This document shows positions 23,649 through 30,928 of a DNA stretch of 39,855 bases, in pieces (positions within the stretch are counted from its first letter, which is position 1; every line of letters starts with the position of its first letter). The DNA is from an uncultured Agathobaculum sp. (GTDB taxonomy: Bacteria > Bacillota > Clostridia > Oscillospirales > Butyricicoccaceae): the NCBI RefSeq assembly GCF_944384765.1, contig NZ_CALWUM010000019.1, positions 1 through 39,855 of the forward strand, in the 5' to 3' direction. The position numbers were made by a program, and so were the translations under genes. The notes below the pieces were generated by a model that did not search any database, was not told the origin of the DNA, and saw nothing but the letters and a program-made list of their open reading frames with translations.

Positions 23649-23677
23649 ATTATAGCCGGGAAAAGAGAAAAAGTCAA
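23649..23677 (-). promoter_or_regulatory. Strong promoter of the DUF2798 leader
   Basis: Minus-strand TTGACT (23677-23672), a 17-nt spacer and a perfect TATAAT (23654-23649). Eleven of twelve consensus positions match. Confidence 0.88.
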
Positions 23678-23696
23678 GTATTTCGGCCTTGTTTGA

Positions 23697-23752
23697 CCGG
23701 GTTTTACGTAAATTTTGTGCAAATTGGCGGAATTTACGCACTTATAACCCGG
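23697..23752. repeat. Nested inverted repeats between divergent promoters
   Basis: Outer arms CCGGGTT (23697-23703) and AACCCGG (23746-23752) enclose inner arms CGTAAATT (23707-23714) and AATTTACG (23731-23738). The element lies upstream of both the DUF2798 and phoH start regions, so it probably acts as DNA, for example as an operator. Confidence 0.55.
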
Positions 23753-23780
23753 ATTTCATGCAAACCCAACCGGCGGCCGG

Positions 23781-23786
23781 TATAAT
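23781..23786 (+). promoter_or_regulatory. Probable -10 box of the PhoH gene
   Basis: A perfect TATAAT, 131 nt before the coding start. At 17 nt upstream only ATGCAA (23758-23763) is found, a poor -35. Confidence 0.45.
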
Positions 23787-23814
23787 AAAAGTGCAAACCT
23801 CAAACAGGGGTGTC

Positions 23815-23898
23815 ATGTGTATGCAGGCAAACGGACGGACAAAAAGCAGATTTTCAGCCAGATCCCCGCGCCCGGGGGTCTGGTTTTGCGCTTTTTGA
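23815..23898 (+). CDS. Candidate 27-codon leader ORF before the PhoH gene
   Basis: An ATG preceded by AGGGG opens a 27-codon frame that ends with GVWFCAF and TGA 19 nt before the PhoH start. A terminator-like hairpin lies inside it. It could be a leader peptide or simply chance. Confidence 0.3.
   Translation: MCMQANGRTKSRFSARSPRPGVWFCAF
23859..23896 (+). terminator. Terminator-like hairpin in the PhoH leader
   Basis: CAGATCCCC (23859-23867) pairs with GGGGGTCTG (23874-23882, one G-T pair) around a 6-nt loop and is followed by GTTTTGCGCTTTTT. The T-rich tail is interrupted, so termination may be partial. Confidence 0.45.
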
Positions 23899-23917
23899 GC
23901 AGAATGGGAGGACGAAC

Positions 23918-25288
23918 ATGCGGAAAACCTATGTGCTGGATACCAATGTGCTGATTCAGGCGCCCTATGCGCTGGACTGCTTTGAAGATAACGACCTGGT
24001 GCTGCCGCTTGCCGTGCTCGAGGAGCTGGACGGCCTGAAAAAGGCCGAGGGTGAGCGCGGCGCGAACGCCCGCGCGGCTATTCGCGCACTCGAGTGGCAC
24101 CGCGGCCGCGGCGACCTGCTGGCGGGCGTGCCGCTCGAAAGCGGGGGCACGCTGCGCGTGGAGAGCAACTGCGTGGCGGTCACGCTGCCGGACAGCCTGT
24201 CAGACAGCGAGCAGGACAACCGTATCCTGCGCGTGTGCAAGGGGCTGCACGAGCAGGGCGGGCAGATCGTGCTGGTGACCAAGGACATCCTGCTGCGGCT
24301 CAAGGCGCAGATGCTCGGCCTTGCGGCCGAGGACTTCACGACCGAACAGGTGCCCGCGAGCGGCACGGGCTACACCGGCCGCATCGAGTGCTATGCGCCC
24401 GAGGCGCGGTTTAAGGATTTCCGCAAGCGCGGCGTGCCGTGCAGCGAGCTGTATCAGACCGACGAAGCGGGCAACGTCACCCATCCCACGCTCACGCCCA
24501 ACCAGTTTGTCGTGCTGCACGCGGACCAGTCGAACCGCAAAACCCAGCTCGGCCGGGTGTGCGGGGACAAGGTGGTAGCGCTCGAGTCGATCAAGGCCAC
24601 GCCCTACGGGGTCAAGCCGCGCTCGGCGGGGCAGTACTTTTTGCAGGAGGCGCTCATGCAGCCCGCGGAAACCGCGCCGCTTGTCATCGTGCGCGGCATG
24701 GCGGGCACGGCCAAGACCTTTTATTCGCTTGCAGTCGGGTTGGAAAAGCTGCTGTGCGAGGGGCGGGGCGAATACCGCCGCATCCTGATCTGCCGTCCGA
24801 ACGCACAGTTTGACACGGATATCGGTTTTCTGCCCGGCGACGAGCAGGAGAAGATCTCCCCGCTGCTGCGGCCGGTGATGGACAACCTCGAGCAGCTGAT
24901 CGATTCGAACGACGCTGAGCGCTACCGCGACGAGGCCGCCCTGCAGGACAAGATCCGCGAGATCTTCGCGCGCGGCATCATCCAAGCCGAGGCGATGAAT
25001 TTCATCCGCGGCCGGTCGATCGCGCAGACCTATCTGATCATCGACGAGGCGCAGAACATGACCCCGGCGCAGGTCAAGGGCATCATCACCCGCGCGGGCA
25101 AGGGAACCAAGATCATCCTGCTGGGCGATCCGGGACAGATCGACCGGCCCTATCTGGACGAGCGCACCAACGGCCTGAGCTATGCGGCGGCGCACATGCA
25201 GGGCAGCCCGCTGTGCTGGCAGCTGGTGCTGACGGCCGACGAATGCGAGCGCTCGCCGCTCGCAATGGATGCGATACACAGACTGTAA
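23918..25288 (+). CDS. PIN-PhoH fusion protein (PhoH2/YlaK-like)
   Basis: A 456-residue fusion of an N-terminal PIN ribonuclease domain and a C-terminal PhoH ATPase. The PIN acidic residues include Asp8 (YVLDTNVL), Glu35/Glu36, Asp100 (SEQDNRIL) and Asp123 (VTKD). The PhoH half has Walker A GMAGTAKT (260-267) and Walker B LIIDEAQN (Asp376, Glu377). Homologues couple RNA unwinding to cleavage. In Walker A the usual Gly before Lys is Ala. Start chosen at GGGAGGACG plus ATG. The leader carries a hairpin and a possible short ORF. An HD-domain gene follows 22 nt later, so cotranscription is likely. Confidence 0.93.
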   Translation: MRKTYVLDTNVLIQAPYALDCFEDNDLVLPLAVLEELDGLKKAEGERGANARAAIRALEWHRGRGDLLAGVPLESGGTLRVESNCVAVTLPDSLSDSEQDNRILRVCKGLHEQGGQIVLVTKDILLRLKAQMLGLAAEDFTTEQVPASGTGYTGRIECYAPEARFKDFRKRGVPCSELYQTDEAGNVTHPTLTPNQFVVLHADQSNRKTQLGRVCGDKVVALESIKATPYGVKPRSAGQYFLQEALMQPAETAPLVIVRGMAGTAKTFYSLAVGLEKLLCEGRGEYRRILICRPNAQFDTDIGFLPGDEQEKISPLLRPVMDNLEQLIDSNDAERYRDEAALQDKIREIFARGIIQAEAMNFIRGRSIAQTYLIIDEAQNMTPAQVKGIITRAGKGTKIILLGDPGQIDRPYLDERTNGLSYAAAHMQGSPLCWQLVLTADECERSPLAMDAIHRL

Positions 25289-25310
25289 ACAGGAGCGTGC
25301 AATACTTTTC

Positions 25311-25982
25311 ATGGAATACCAGGTTATCACCTATAAAGACATCAAGGACAACCCCGAAGTGACCGCGCTGATGGAGCGCGGCAACAATATGCTGGGCGTG
25401 CTGGGTTATACCGAGCACTCCAAAAAGCATGCCTGCAAGGTCGCCAAAGCCGCGGGCGACCTGCTCAAGTCGCTCGGCCACAGCAAGCGCGTGTGCGAGC
25501 TGGCGCGCATTGCAGGCTATATGCACGACATCGGCAACTGCGTCAACCGTACCGACCACGCGCACAGCGGCGCGCTGCTCGCCTTCCAGATCCTGCGCGG
25601 GCTGGGTATGCCGCCCGAGGAGGTCGCGTGCGTGGTTTCCGCCATCGGCCAGCACGACGAAAAGACAGGCACCGCAGTCGATCCAGTCTCGGCCGCGCTC
25701 ATCCTGGCGGACAAGAGCGACGTGCGCCGCAACCGCGTGCGCAACCGGGTCAAGGCGAGCTTTGACAAGCACGACCGCGTCAATTACGCTGCGGTAACCG
25801 CCGAGCTGACCGTGCTGACCGAGAAAAAGACCGTCCAGCTGGATATCGAGCTGGATGAGGAGATCTGCTCGATTCTGGACTACTTTGAGATTTTCCTGCA
25901 GCGTATGCTGATGTGCAAGCGGGCGGCCGAGGTGCTCGGACTCAAATTCCGTATGAACGCAAACGGGCACAAGATGTGCTGA
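25311..25982 (+). CDS. HD-domain phosphohydrolase
   Basis: A 223-residue metal-dependent phosphohydrolase of the HD superfamily. Metal ligands are visible in EHSKKHACKV, GYMHDIGNCVN, HAHSGALLAF and QHDEKTG, with ILADKSDVRRNR completing the site. Family members act on nucleotides, cyclic dinucleotides or RNA 2',3'-phosphates. The ATG at 25311 is weakly supported: AGGAG is 15 nt upstream, so a nearer non-ATG start cannot be excluded. Its position right after the PIN-PhoH gene hints at a joint role in RNA or nucleotide metabolism. Confidence 0.9.
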   Translation: MEYQVITYKDIKDNPEVTALMERGNNMLGVLGYTEHSKKHACKVAKAAGDLLKSLGHSKRVCELARIAGYMHDIGNCVNRTDHAHSGALLAFQILRGLGMPPEEVACVVSAIGQHDEKTGTAVDPVSAALILADKSDVRRNRVRNRVKASFDKHDRVNYAAVTAELTVLTEKKTVQLDIELDEEICSILDYFEIFLQRMLMCKRAAEVLGLKFRMNANGHKMC

Positions 25983-25994
25983 ACCGAAAAACAC

Positions 25995-26023
25995 AAAGCC
26001 GCCTGCGAAAAGCAGGCGGCTTT
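25995..26023 (+). terminator. Hairpin after the HD-domain gene
   Basis: AAAGCCGCCTGC and its complement form a perfect 12-bp stem with a GAAAA loop, 12 nt after the stop. Only three T lie in the stem end, so it is a moderate terminator candidate. Confidence 0.7.
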
Positions 26024-26090
26024 GCGCTGGGCGGGGGGCGCCGCCGGGGTGCAAAATGCGTTAGCAAAGGCTATTTTTGGGGCGGAATCT

Positions 26091-26119
26091 TTGCATTATG
26101 CGCCGGCATATGATAGAAT
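26091..26119 (+). promoter_or_regulatory. Promoter of the DUF1294-CDF unit
   Basis: TTGCAT (26091-26096), a 17-nt spacer and TAGAAT (26114-26119), 30 nt before the GTG start. Confidence 0.6.
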
Positions 26120-26149
26120 AGGAAGCACATTTGCCGGGGAGGTGTGCGC

Positions 26150-26437
26150 GTGGTTCGATACGTGCTGTATTACCTGCTCGCGGTCAGCGTGATCGGCGCA
26201 GTTGTGTGCATTTATGATAAGCTTGCCGCACCGCGCGGCTGGAAGCGTGTGCCCGAGCGCACGCTGTTTTTCTGGGCGCTGGTCGGCGGCGGGCCGGGGG
26301 TCTATGCGGCCATGCTGCTTATTCGCCACAAGACGCTGCATCGCAGCTTCATGCTGGGGATACCGGCAATCATGGCATTCCAAATTGTAATCATTATTGC
26401 TATTTATAACATTTTGTATTCGAGGGGATTGTTATGA
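26150..26437 (+). CDS. DUF1294 family membrane protein (GTG start)
   Basis: A 95-residue protein with about three transmembrane helices. The conserved DUF1294 block RVPERTLFFWALVGGGPGVY followed by LIRHKTLHRSF is clear. Function is unknown. GTG at 26150 is chosen because GGGGAGG lies 7 nt upstream; a GTG 6 nt earlier is in frame but too close to that site. The stop overlaps the start of the CDF gene as ATGA, so the two proteins are translationally coupled. Confidence 0.88.
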   Translation: MVRYVLYYLLAVSVIGAVVCIYDKLAAPRGWKRVPERTLFFWALVGGGPGVYAAMLLIRHKTLHRSFMLGIPAIMAFQIVIIIAIYNILYSRGLL

Positions 26438-27600
26438 CAAAGGCGCTCATTCGCCTGTTTATCCGCGATGCGGATAATGTACACGATATGCGTGTGCGAG
26501 AGCAGTACGGCGTGCTCTCGGGCGCGGTCGGCATTGCGTGCAATGTGTTCCTGTTTGTGCTCAAGGTGATCATCGGTCTGCTGACCGGGTCGATCTCGAT
26601 CGTCGCGGACGCGTTCAACAACCTGTCTGACGGCCTGTCCTGCCTGATCTCGATTGTGGGCTTTAAGGTAGCTGGCAAGGCGCCGGACGCCAAGCACCCG
26701 TTCGGCTACGGCCGCACCGAGTATATCGCGGGTCTGGTGGTCGCGTTCATCATCGTGCTGGTGGGCTTTGAGTTTTTCAAGACCTCGATCGACCGCATCA
26801 TCCACCCTGAACCGGTGACGTTTTCGGTCGTGCTGGTGGTGATCCTGGCGGTGTCCATGCTGGTGAAGCTGTGGATGGGCGCGTTTAACGTGCAGGTTGG
26901 CCGCCGCATCGACTCGCCCGTGCTTATGGCCGCGGGGCAGGACAGCCGCAACGACGTGATCACAACCGCCGTGGTTATCCTGGGCATGGTGGCAGGCCGG
27001 TTCACCACTCTGCCGGTGGATGGCTATGTCGGTGTGTTGGTTGCAGCGTTCATCGTGTGGGCAGGCTTTGGCATTGCGCGCGACACGGTCGCGCCGCTGC
27101 TGGGCGAGGCCGCAGACCCTGAAATCGCGCGTAACGTGGAAAAGATCGTGATGGAGTCCGACTATATCGTGGGCGTGCACGACCTGATCGTGCACAACTA
27201 CGGCGCGGGGCGCTGGTTGGCCTCGCTACACGCCGAGGTGCCGAGCGACTCGGACTTTGTGGCCGTGCATGAGGTGATCGACGAGGCGGAAAAGCGCGTC
27301 TGGCAGCGCACGGGCGTGTATCTGGTCATCCACATGGACCCGATCGATGTCAACGACGAGCACGTCACCGCGCTGCGCGAGCAGGTGGAGGGCGTGTTGA
27401 ACGACATCGACGAAAACCTGTCCATGCACGACTTCCGCGTGGTAGACGGCGCGCGGCAGATCAACCTGATCTTCGACGTGGTTGTGCCGTTCAGCTATGA
27501 TAACGACGCCAAGCGCAGCCTGATGATGGCAATTCGTACTAAATTGCAAAAAATTGACTATCGGTATAATCCGGTCGTCACTTTTGACCACCAGATGTGA
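26434..27600 (+). CDS. Cation diffusion facilitator (probable Mn/Fe-type)
   Basis: A 388-residue metal exporter with six transmembrane helices and a cytoplasmic C-terminal domain that is longer than in minimal members. The transport site in helix 2 reads Asn62-x3-Asp66 (DAFNNLSD) and in helix 5 Asp170-x3-Asp174 (DSRND). Zinc exporters typically have His-x3-Asp here, while the N/D and D/D arrangement is found in manganese-type exporters, so Mn2+ or Fe2+ efflux is the better guess. It is coupled to the DUF1294 gene upstream and ends in a strong terminator. Confidence 0.93.
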   Translation: MTKALIRLFIRDADNVHDMRVREQYGVLSGAVGIACNVFLFVLKVIIGLLTGSISIVADAFNNLSDGLSCLISIVGFKVAGKAPDAKHPFGYGRTEYIAGLVVAFIIVLVGFEFFKTSIDRIIHPEPVTFSVVLVVILAVSMLVKLWMGAFNVQVGRRIDSPVLMAAGQDSRNDVITTAVVILGMVAGRFTTLPVDGYVGVLVAAFIVWAGFGIARDTVAPLLGEAADPEIARNVEKIVMESDYIVGVHDLIVHNYGAGRWLASLHAEVPSDSDFVAVHEVIDEAEKRVWQRTGVYLVIHMDPIDVNDEHVTALREQVEGVLNDIDENLSMHDFRVVDGARQINLIFDVVVPFSYDNDAKRSLMMAIRTKLQKIDYRYNPVVTFDHQM

Positions 27601-27608
27601 AACGCCCC

Positions 27609-27644
27609 AAACGGCGGCGCAGGGATTGCCTGCGCCGCCGTTTT
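27609..27644 (+). terminator. Terminator of the DUF1294-CDF unit
   Basis: AAACGGCGGCGCAGG and its complement form a 15-bp stem around a 5-nt loop, ending in TTTT, directly after the CDF stop codon. Confidence 0.88.
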
Positions 27645-27695
27645 GATGTTACAATACAAGGGAGAAAACCGATCAAAAACGAAAGGAATTTTTAC

Positions 27696-28142
27696 ATGGA
27701 ACTGACCGCAAAACGATTTGACGAGCTGACCCCGCGCGAGCTGTACGACATCCTGCGCCTGCGGGTGGATGTGTTCGTGGTGGAACAGCAGTGCCCCTAT
27801 CCCGAGCTGGACGGCAAAGACCCTGCCTGCCTGCACCTGTATTACCGGGACGAGGACGGCATCCAGGCCTATCTGCGGGTGGTGCCCGCCGGGGTGTCAT
27901 ATGCCGAGGCGTCGATCGGCCGCGTGGTCAGCCGCAAGCGGCGCTGCGGCTTGGCAACCAGCCTGCTGCATGAGGGTATCCGCATGGCGCGCGAGGTGTT
28001 CGGCGCGCAGGACATCCGCATCGGGGCGCAGCTCTATGCGCGCCGCCTGTATGAGGGCGTGGGCTTCCGGCAGGTTTCCGAGGAATACCTGGAGGACGGC
28101 ATCACGCACATCGAGATGCTGCTCGAGTCGACAGAAGTATAA
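27696..28142 (+). CDS. ElaA-like GNAT acetyltransferase
   Basis: A 148-residue GNAT-fold protein of the ElaA type. It starts with the family pattern FDELTPRELYDILRLRVDVFVVEQQCPYPELDG in shortened form, and the acetyl-CoA loop VSRKRRCGLATSLL contains the R/Q-x-x-G-x-G/A motif variant. The C-terminal YEGVGFRQVSEEYLEDGI is characteristic. The acceptor substrate is unknown. AAAGGAA precedes the ATG. Dihydroorotase follows 29 nt later. Confidence 0.9.
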   Translation: MELTAKRFDELTPRELYDILRLRVDVFVVEQQCPYPELDGKDPACLHLYYRDEDGIQAYLRVVPAGVSYAEASIGRVVSRKRRCGLATSLLHEGIRMAREVFGAQDIRIGAQLYARRLYEGVGFRQVSEEYLEDGITHIEMLLESTEV

Positions 28143-28171
28143 TAATAAGGAAGAGGAAAGGAGAAAACACC

Positions 28172-29446
28172 ATGCTTTTGATCCGCAACGGACGTATACT
28201 CGACCCTTACACCAACACCGACGCGGCGTTGGACATCCTGATCGAGGACGACGGCCGCATCTGCGCGCTCGGCCCTGCGCTGGACGCGCCCACGGGCTGC
28301 GAAACGTTGGATGCCACAGGCCTGACCGTGTCGCCCGGGTTTGTCGACGGCCATGTCCACTTCCGCGACCCGGGCCAGACCGAAAAAGAGGACGTGCTGA
28401 CCGGCGCGGCAGCGGCCGCGGCGGGCGGCTATGCGACCGTGATCTGCATGGCAAACACCCTGCCCACCTGCGACACGCCCGAAATCATCCGCTATGTGAC
28501 CGGTAAGGCTGCGGGCTGCCCGGTCGAGGTTTTGCAGGCCGGGGCGGTGACCCGCGGTCTGAAGGGCCAGGAGCTGACCGACTTCGCGGCGCTCAAAGCC
28601 GCGGGCGCGCCCTGCCTGACCGACGACGGCATCAACCTGACGAGCGCTGGGCTGTGCCGCGCGGCGATGGAGCAGGCGGCAAAGCTCGGCATCCTGCTCT
28701 CCTTCCACGAGGAGGATCCTTCGCTCGTGCCCTCGCCCGGGGTGAACTTCGGCTCGGCCGCGGCCGCGCATTTCGGCGTGCCGGGCGCGCGGGCGAGCGC
28801 GGAAACCGCGATGATCGCGCGCGACATCGCGCTTGCGCTGGACACCGGCGCGCGCGTGCTGTTCCAGCACGTCAGTTCGGCGCAGTCGGTCACGCTCATC
28901 CGCGCGGGCAAGGCGCTCGGCGCGAAGATTTACGCCGAGGTCACCCCGCACCACCTCAGCCTCACCGAGGACGACGTGCTCACCCACGGCACCTATGCGC
29001 GCATGAACCCGCCGCTGCGCGGCGAAAATGACCGCCAGGCGCTGATCGAGGCGCTCGCGGACGGCACGATCGACATGATCGCCACCGACCACGCGCCGCA
29101 TACCGCCGCGGAAAAGGCGCGCGAGTTTGCAAAAGCGCCGAGCGGCATCACGGGCCTGGAAACTGCGTTTTCCGTGTGCAACACCTATCTGGTGCGCACC
29201 GGACGGCTGACCCCCATGCAGCTTATTGAAAAAATGAGCAAAACCCCGGCCGATATCTATGGCCTGACCGGGCGCGCGATCGCCGTGGGCAACTACGCCC
29301 GCCTCACGCTGCTTGACTGGGACAGTCGCGTGGTTTATGAGCACTACCGCTCCAAGGCTGTCAACACGCCCTACACCGGCCGCCCGCTGACCGGCGCGCC
29401 GCGCGCCACCGTCACCGGGGCGCGGGTGACAAGGGGCAAGGAATGA
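28172..29446 (+). CDS. pyrC: Dihydroorotase (class I)
   Basis: A 424-residue amidohydrolase that cyclises carbamoyl-aspartate in pyrimidine synthesis. Metal-binding His61 and His63 are in VDGHVHFRDPG. LTDDGIN, FQHVSS, EVTPHHL and ATDHAPH carry the remaining active-site residues. The substrate loop reads MANTLPTCD instead of the common MxNTxP-x-x-D, and HEED replaces the usual HCED; both are conservative. No other pyr gene is adjacent, so its pyrimidine role rests on the family. Allantoinase or hydantoinase activity is less likely. AGGAAAGGAG precedes the ATG. The following 175 bp up to the PTS promoter show no gene. Confidence 0.92.
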   Translation: MLLIRNGRILDPYTNTDAALDILIEDDGRICALGPALDAPTGCETLDATGLTVSPGFVDGHVHFRDPGQTEKEDVLTGAAAAAAGGYATVICMANTLPTCDTPEIIRYVTGKAAGCPVEVLQAGAVTRGLKGQELTDFAALKAAGAPCLTDDGINLTSAGLCRAAMEQAAKLGILLSFHEEDPSLVPSPGVNFGSAAAAHFGVPGARASAETAMIARDIALALDTGARVLFQHVSSAQSVTLIRAGKALGAKIYAEVTPHHLSLTEDDVLTHGTYARMNPPLRGENDRQALIEALADGTIDMIATDHAPHTAAEKAREFAKAPSGITGLETAFSVCNTYLVRTGRLTPMQLIEKMSKTPADIYGLTGRAIAVGNYARLTLLDWDSRVVYEHYRSKAVNTPYTGRPLTGAPRATVTGARVTRGKE

Positions 29447-29621
29447 CCGCTTGCGCCGCGCTTTATTATGGGAAACCGCGGATAGATGCACCGCGCGGCA
29501 TAAGTCCGGCAGGGCGTGCAGGCGCGAAAGCGGAAGCGGCGCTGCCACCTGCATAATGAATAAAAAATCGCACAAAAACCTGTGCAAATCAACGGTTTTC
29601 CTGTGTAATGGTATAAAATGA

Positions 29622-29650
29622 TTGACAAATCAGGCATCGGATAGTATCCT
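29622..29650 (+). promoter_or_regulatory. Promoter of the PTS operon
   Basis: A perfect TTGACA (29622-29627), a 17-nt spacer and TATCCT (29645-29650), directly upstream of the antiterminator target. Confidence 0.75.
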
Positions 29651-29671
29651 TACACTGTAAAAGTTGAAACA

Positions 29672-29700
29672 GGCTTGTGACTGGTATGGCAGGCAAGACC
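29672..29700 (+). promoter_or_regulatory. RAT antiterminator site for a LicT/GlcT-type protein
   Basis: The sequence from GGCTTGTGACTGG to GCAGGCAAGACC matches the ribonucleic antiterminator of the BglG family. Its last six bases are also the start of the terminator stem, so the two structures exclude each other. The antiterminator gene itself lies in the operon at 30038-30928. Confidence 0.9.
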
Positions 29701-29748
29701 AAACCACCGAATCGATATATCGCATTCGGTCGTTTGGTCTTTTTTTTT
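29695..29748 (+). terminator. Leader terminator overlapped by the RAT
   Basis: AGACCAAAC and ACCGAAT pair with ATTCGGT and GTTTGGTCT in a long stem interrupted by one mismatch, followed by nine T. It stops transcription before ptsH unless the antiterminator protein binds the RAT. Confidence 0.92.
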
Positions 29749-29783
29749 ATTCCTGTGCAAGCCGAAGAAAAGGGGAGATCATC

Positions 29784-30041
29784 ATGAAATCTTTCAGTTA
29801 CCAGATCGCGGACCCGATCGGGATCCACGCGCGCCCGGCGGGGCAGATCGTCACGGCTGCGAAGAAATTCCAAAGCAAGATTACAATCACGCACGCAGGG
29901 AAAACGGCCGATGCCACCCGGCTCATGAGCCTGATGGGGCTGGGCGTGCGCCACGGCAGCACGATCGCTGTGACCGCGGAGGGGCCGGACGAGGCCGAGG
30001 CGGCGGCACAGATGCTGATTCTGCTGCAGGAGCTGCTATGA
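29784..30041 (+). CDS. HPr-like phosphocarrier protein lacking Ser46
   Basis: An 85-residue HPr. His15 in GIHARPAG is the residue phosphorylated by enzyme I. The position of the regulatory Ser46 is Arg (ADATRLMSLMG), so HPr kinase cannot modify it there and it should not act in CcpA-type catabolite repression. It therefore probably serves only phosphate transfer to the EII encoded downstream, and perhaps to the antiterminator's PRD domains. GGGGAGATC precedes the ATG. It overlaps the antiterminator gene as ATGA. First gene of a RAT-controlled operon. Confidence 0.92.
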   Translation: MKSFSYQIADPIGIHARPAGQIVTAAKKFQSKITITHAGKTADATRLMSLMGLGVRHGSTIAVTAEGPDEAEAAAQMLILLQELL

Positions 30042-30928
30042 CCCCGGCGGATATGCAGCAGCCCTGTCGCATCAGCCGCGTGATCGGCAACAACTTTGTC
30101 TGTGTCACAGATGCGGATGGCCGAGAGGTCATCCTGCGCGGTCTGGGTATTGGCTTCAAAAAGAAGCCTGGCGACCTGGTGCCGCCGAATAAGATCGAAA
30201 AAATCTACGACCTGCGCGATCCAGAGAAATCCACCCGGCTGATGGAGCTGCTGGCCGATGTGCCGCCTGAATTTCTGGATGTGAGTACGGAAATTATAGA
30301 AGCAGCGCAACAGGCTATCGGCCGCCGGCTGAGCGAAAACATTTATATCACGCTTACCGACCATATCTGCTTTGCGGTCGAGCGGCTGCGCACAGGTGTA
30401 GATTATCCCAACCAGCTGCTGTGGGAGATCACCAACTTCTATCCCGGTGAATTTGCCGTGGGATGCCGCGCGCTGGACATCATCGAACAGCGGCTGGGCT
30501 ACCGCTTGTCGCAGGATGAGGCGGGCTTCATTGCGCTGCACATCGTCAACGCAGAGATCGACGGTAAAATGTCCGACATGGTGCGCATCACCGAGCTCAT
30601 CCGCCGTATTACCGCCACGGTGCAGGATTACTACGGGGTCAAGCTGGACGAGCACTCGCTCGATTACGGCCGGTTTATCACCCACCTGAAATTCCTGGGC
30701 CAGCGCATCACCCAGAACAAGTACACCCACGAGGAGGACGCGGTATTCCAGTCTATGATTGTGCGCCGCTTCGGGCATGACTATCGCTGCGCAGAACGCA
30801 TCCGGGATGATCTCAGGCAGGCGTTTGGCATCGGTCTTCCGCCCGAGGAGATGACTTTTCTCACCATCCATCTGCACCGGCTGGCCCAGACCATGGGCGT
30901 GACTGAAAAAGAGGAGGAAACCAGATGA
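30038..30928 (+). CDS. BglG/LicT-family transcription antiterminator
   Basis: A 296-residue RNA-binding antiterminator. Residues 6-60 form the CAT domain (CRISRVIGNNFVCVTD, ILRGLGIGFKKKPGD). PRD1 has His in TLTDHICFAVER and ALHIVNAE; PRD2 has His in RFITHLKFLGQRI and LTIHLHRL. These histidines are phosphorylated by HPr or EII to set activity. It should bind the RAT at 29672-29700 and let transcription pass the leader terminator when sugar is present. CAGGAG precedes the ATG. It overlaps both neighbours by 4 nt. Confidence 0.94.
   Translation: MTPADMQQPCRISRVIGNNFVCVTDADGREVILRGLGIGFKKKPGDLVPPNKIEKIYDLRDPEKSTRLMELLADVPPEFLDVSTEIIEAAQQAIGRRLSENIYITLTDHICFAVERLRTGVDYPNQLLWEITNFYPGEFAVGCRALDIIEQRLGYRLSQDEAGFIALHIVNAEIDGKMSDMVRITELIRRITATVQDYYGVKLDEHSLDYGRFITHLKFLGQRITQNKYTHEEDAVFQSMIVRRFGHDYRCAERIRDDLRQAFGIGLPPEEMTFLTIHLHRLAQTMGVTEKEEETR

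Noticed and set aside
29447..29621. Possible gene between pyrC and the PTS promoter
   Set aside because: No frame with a start signal or recognisable product; only GC-rich inverted pieces are visible.
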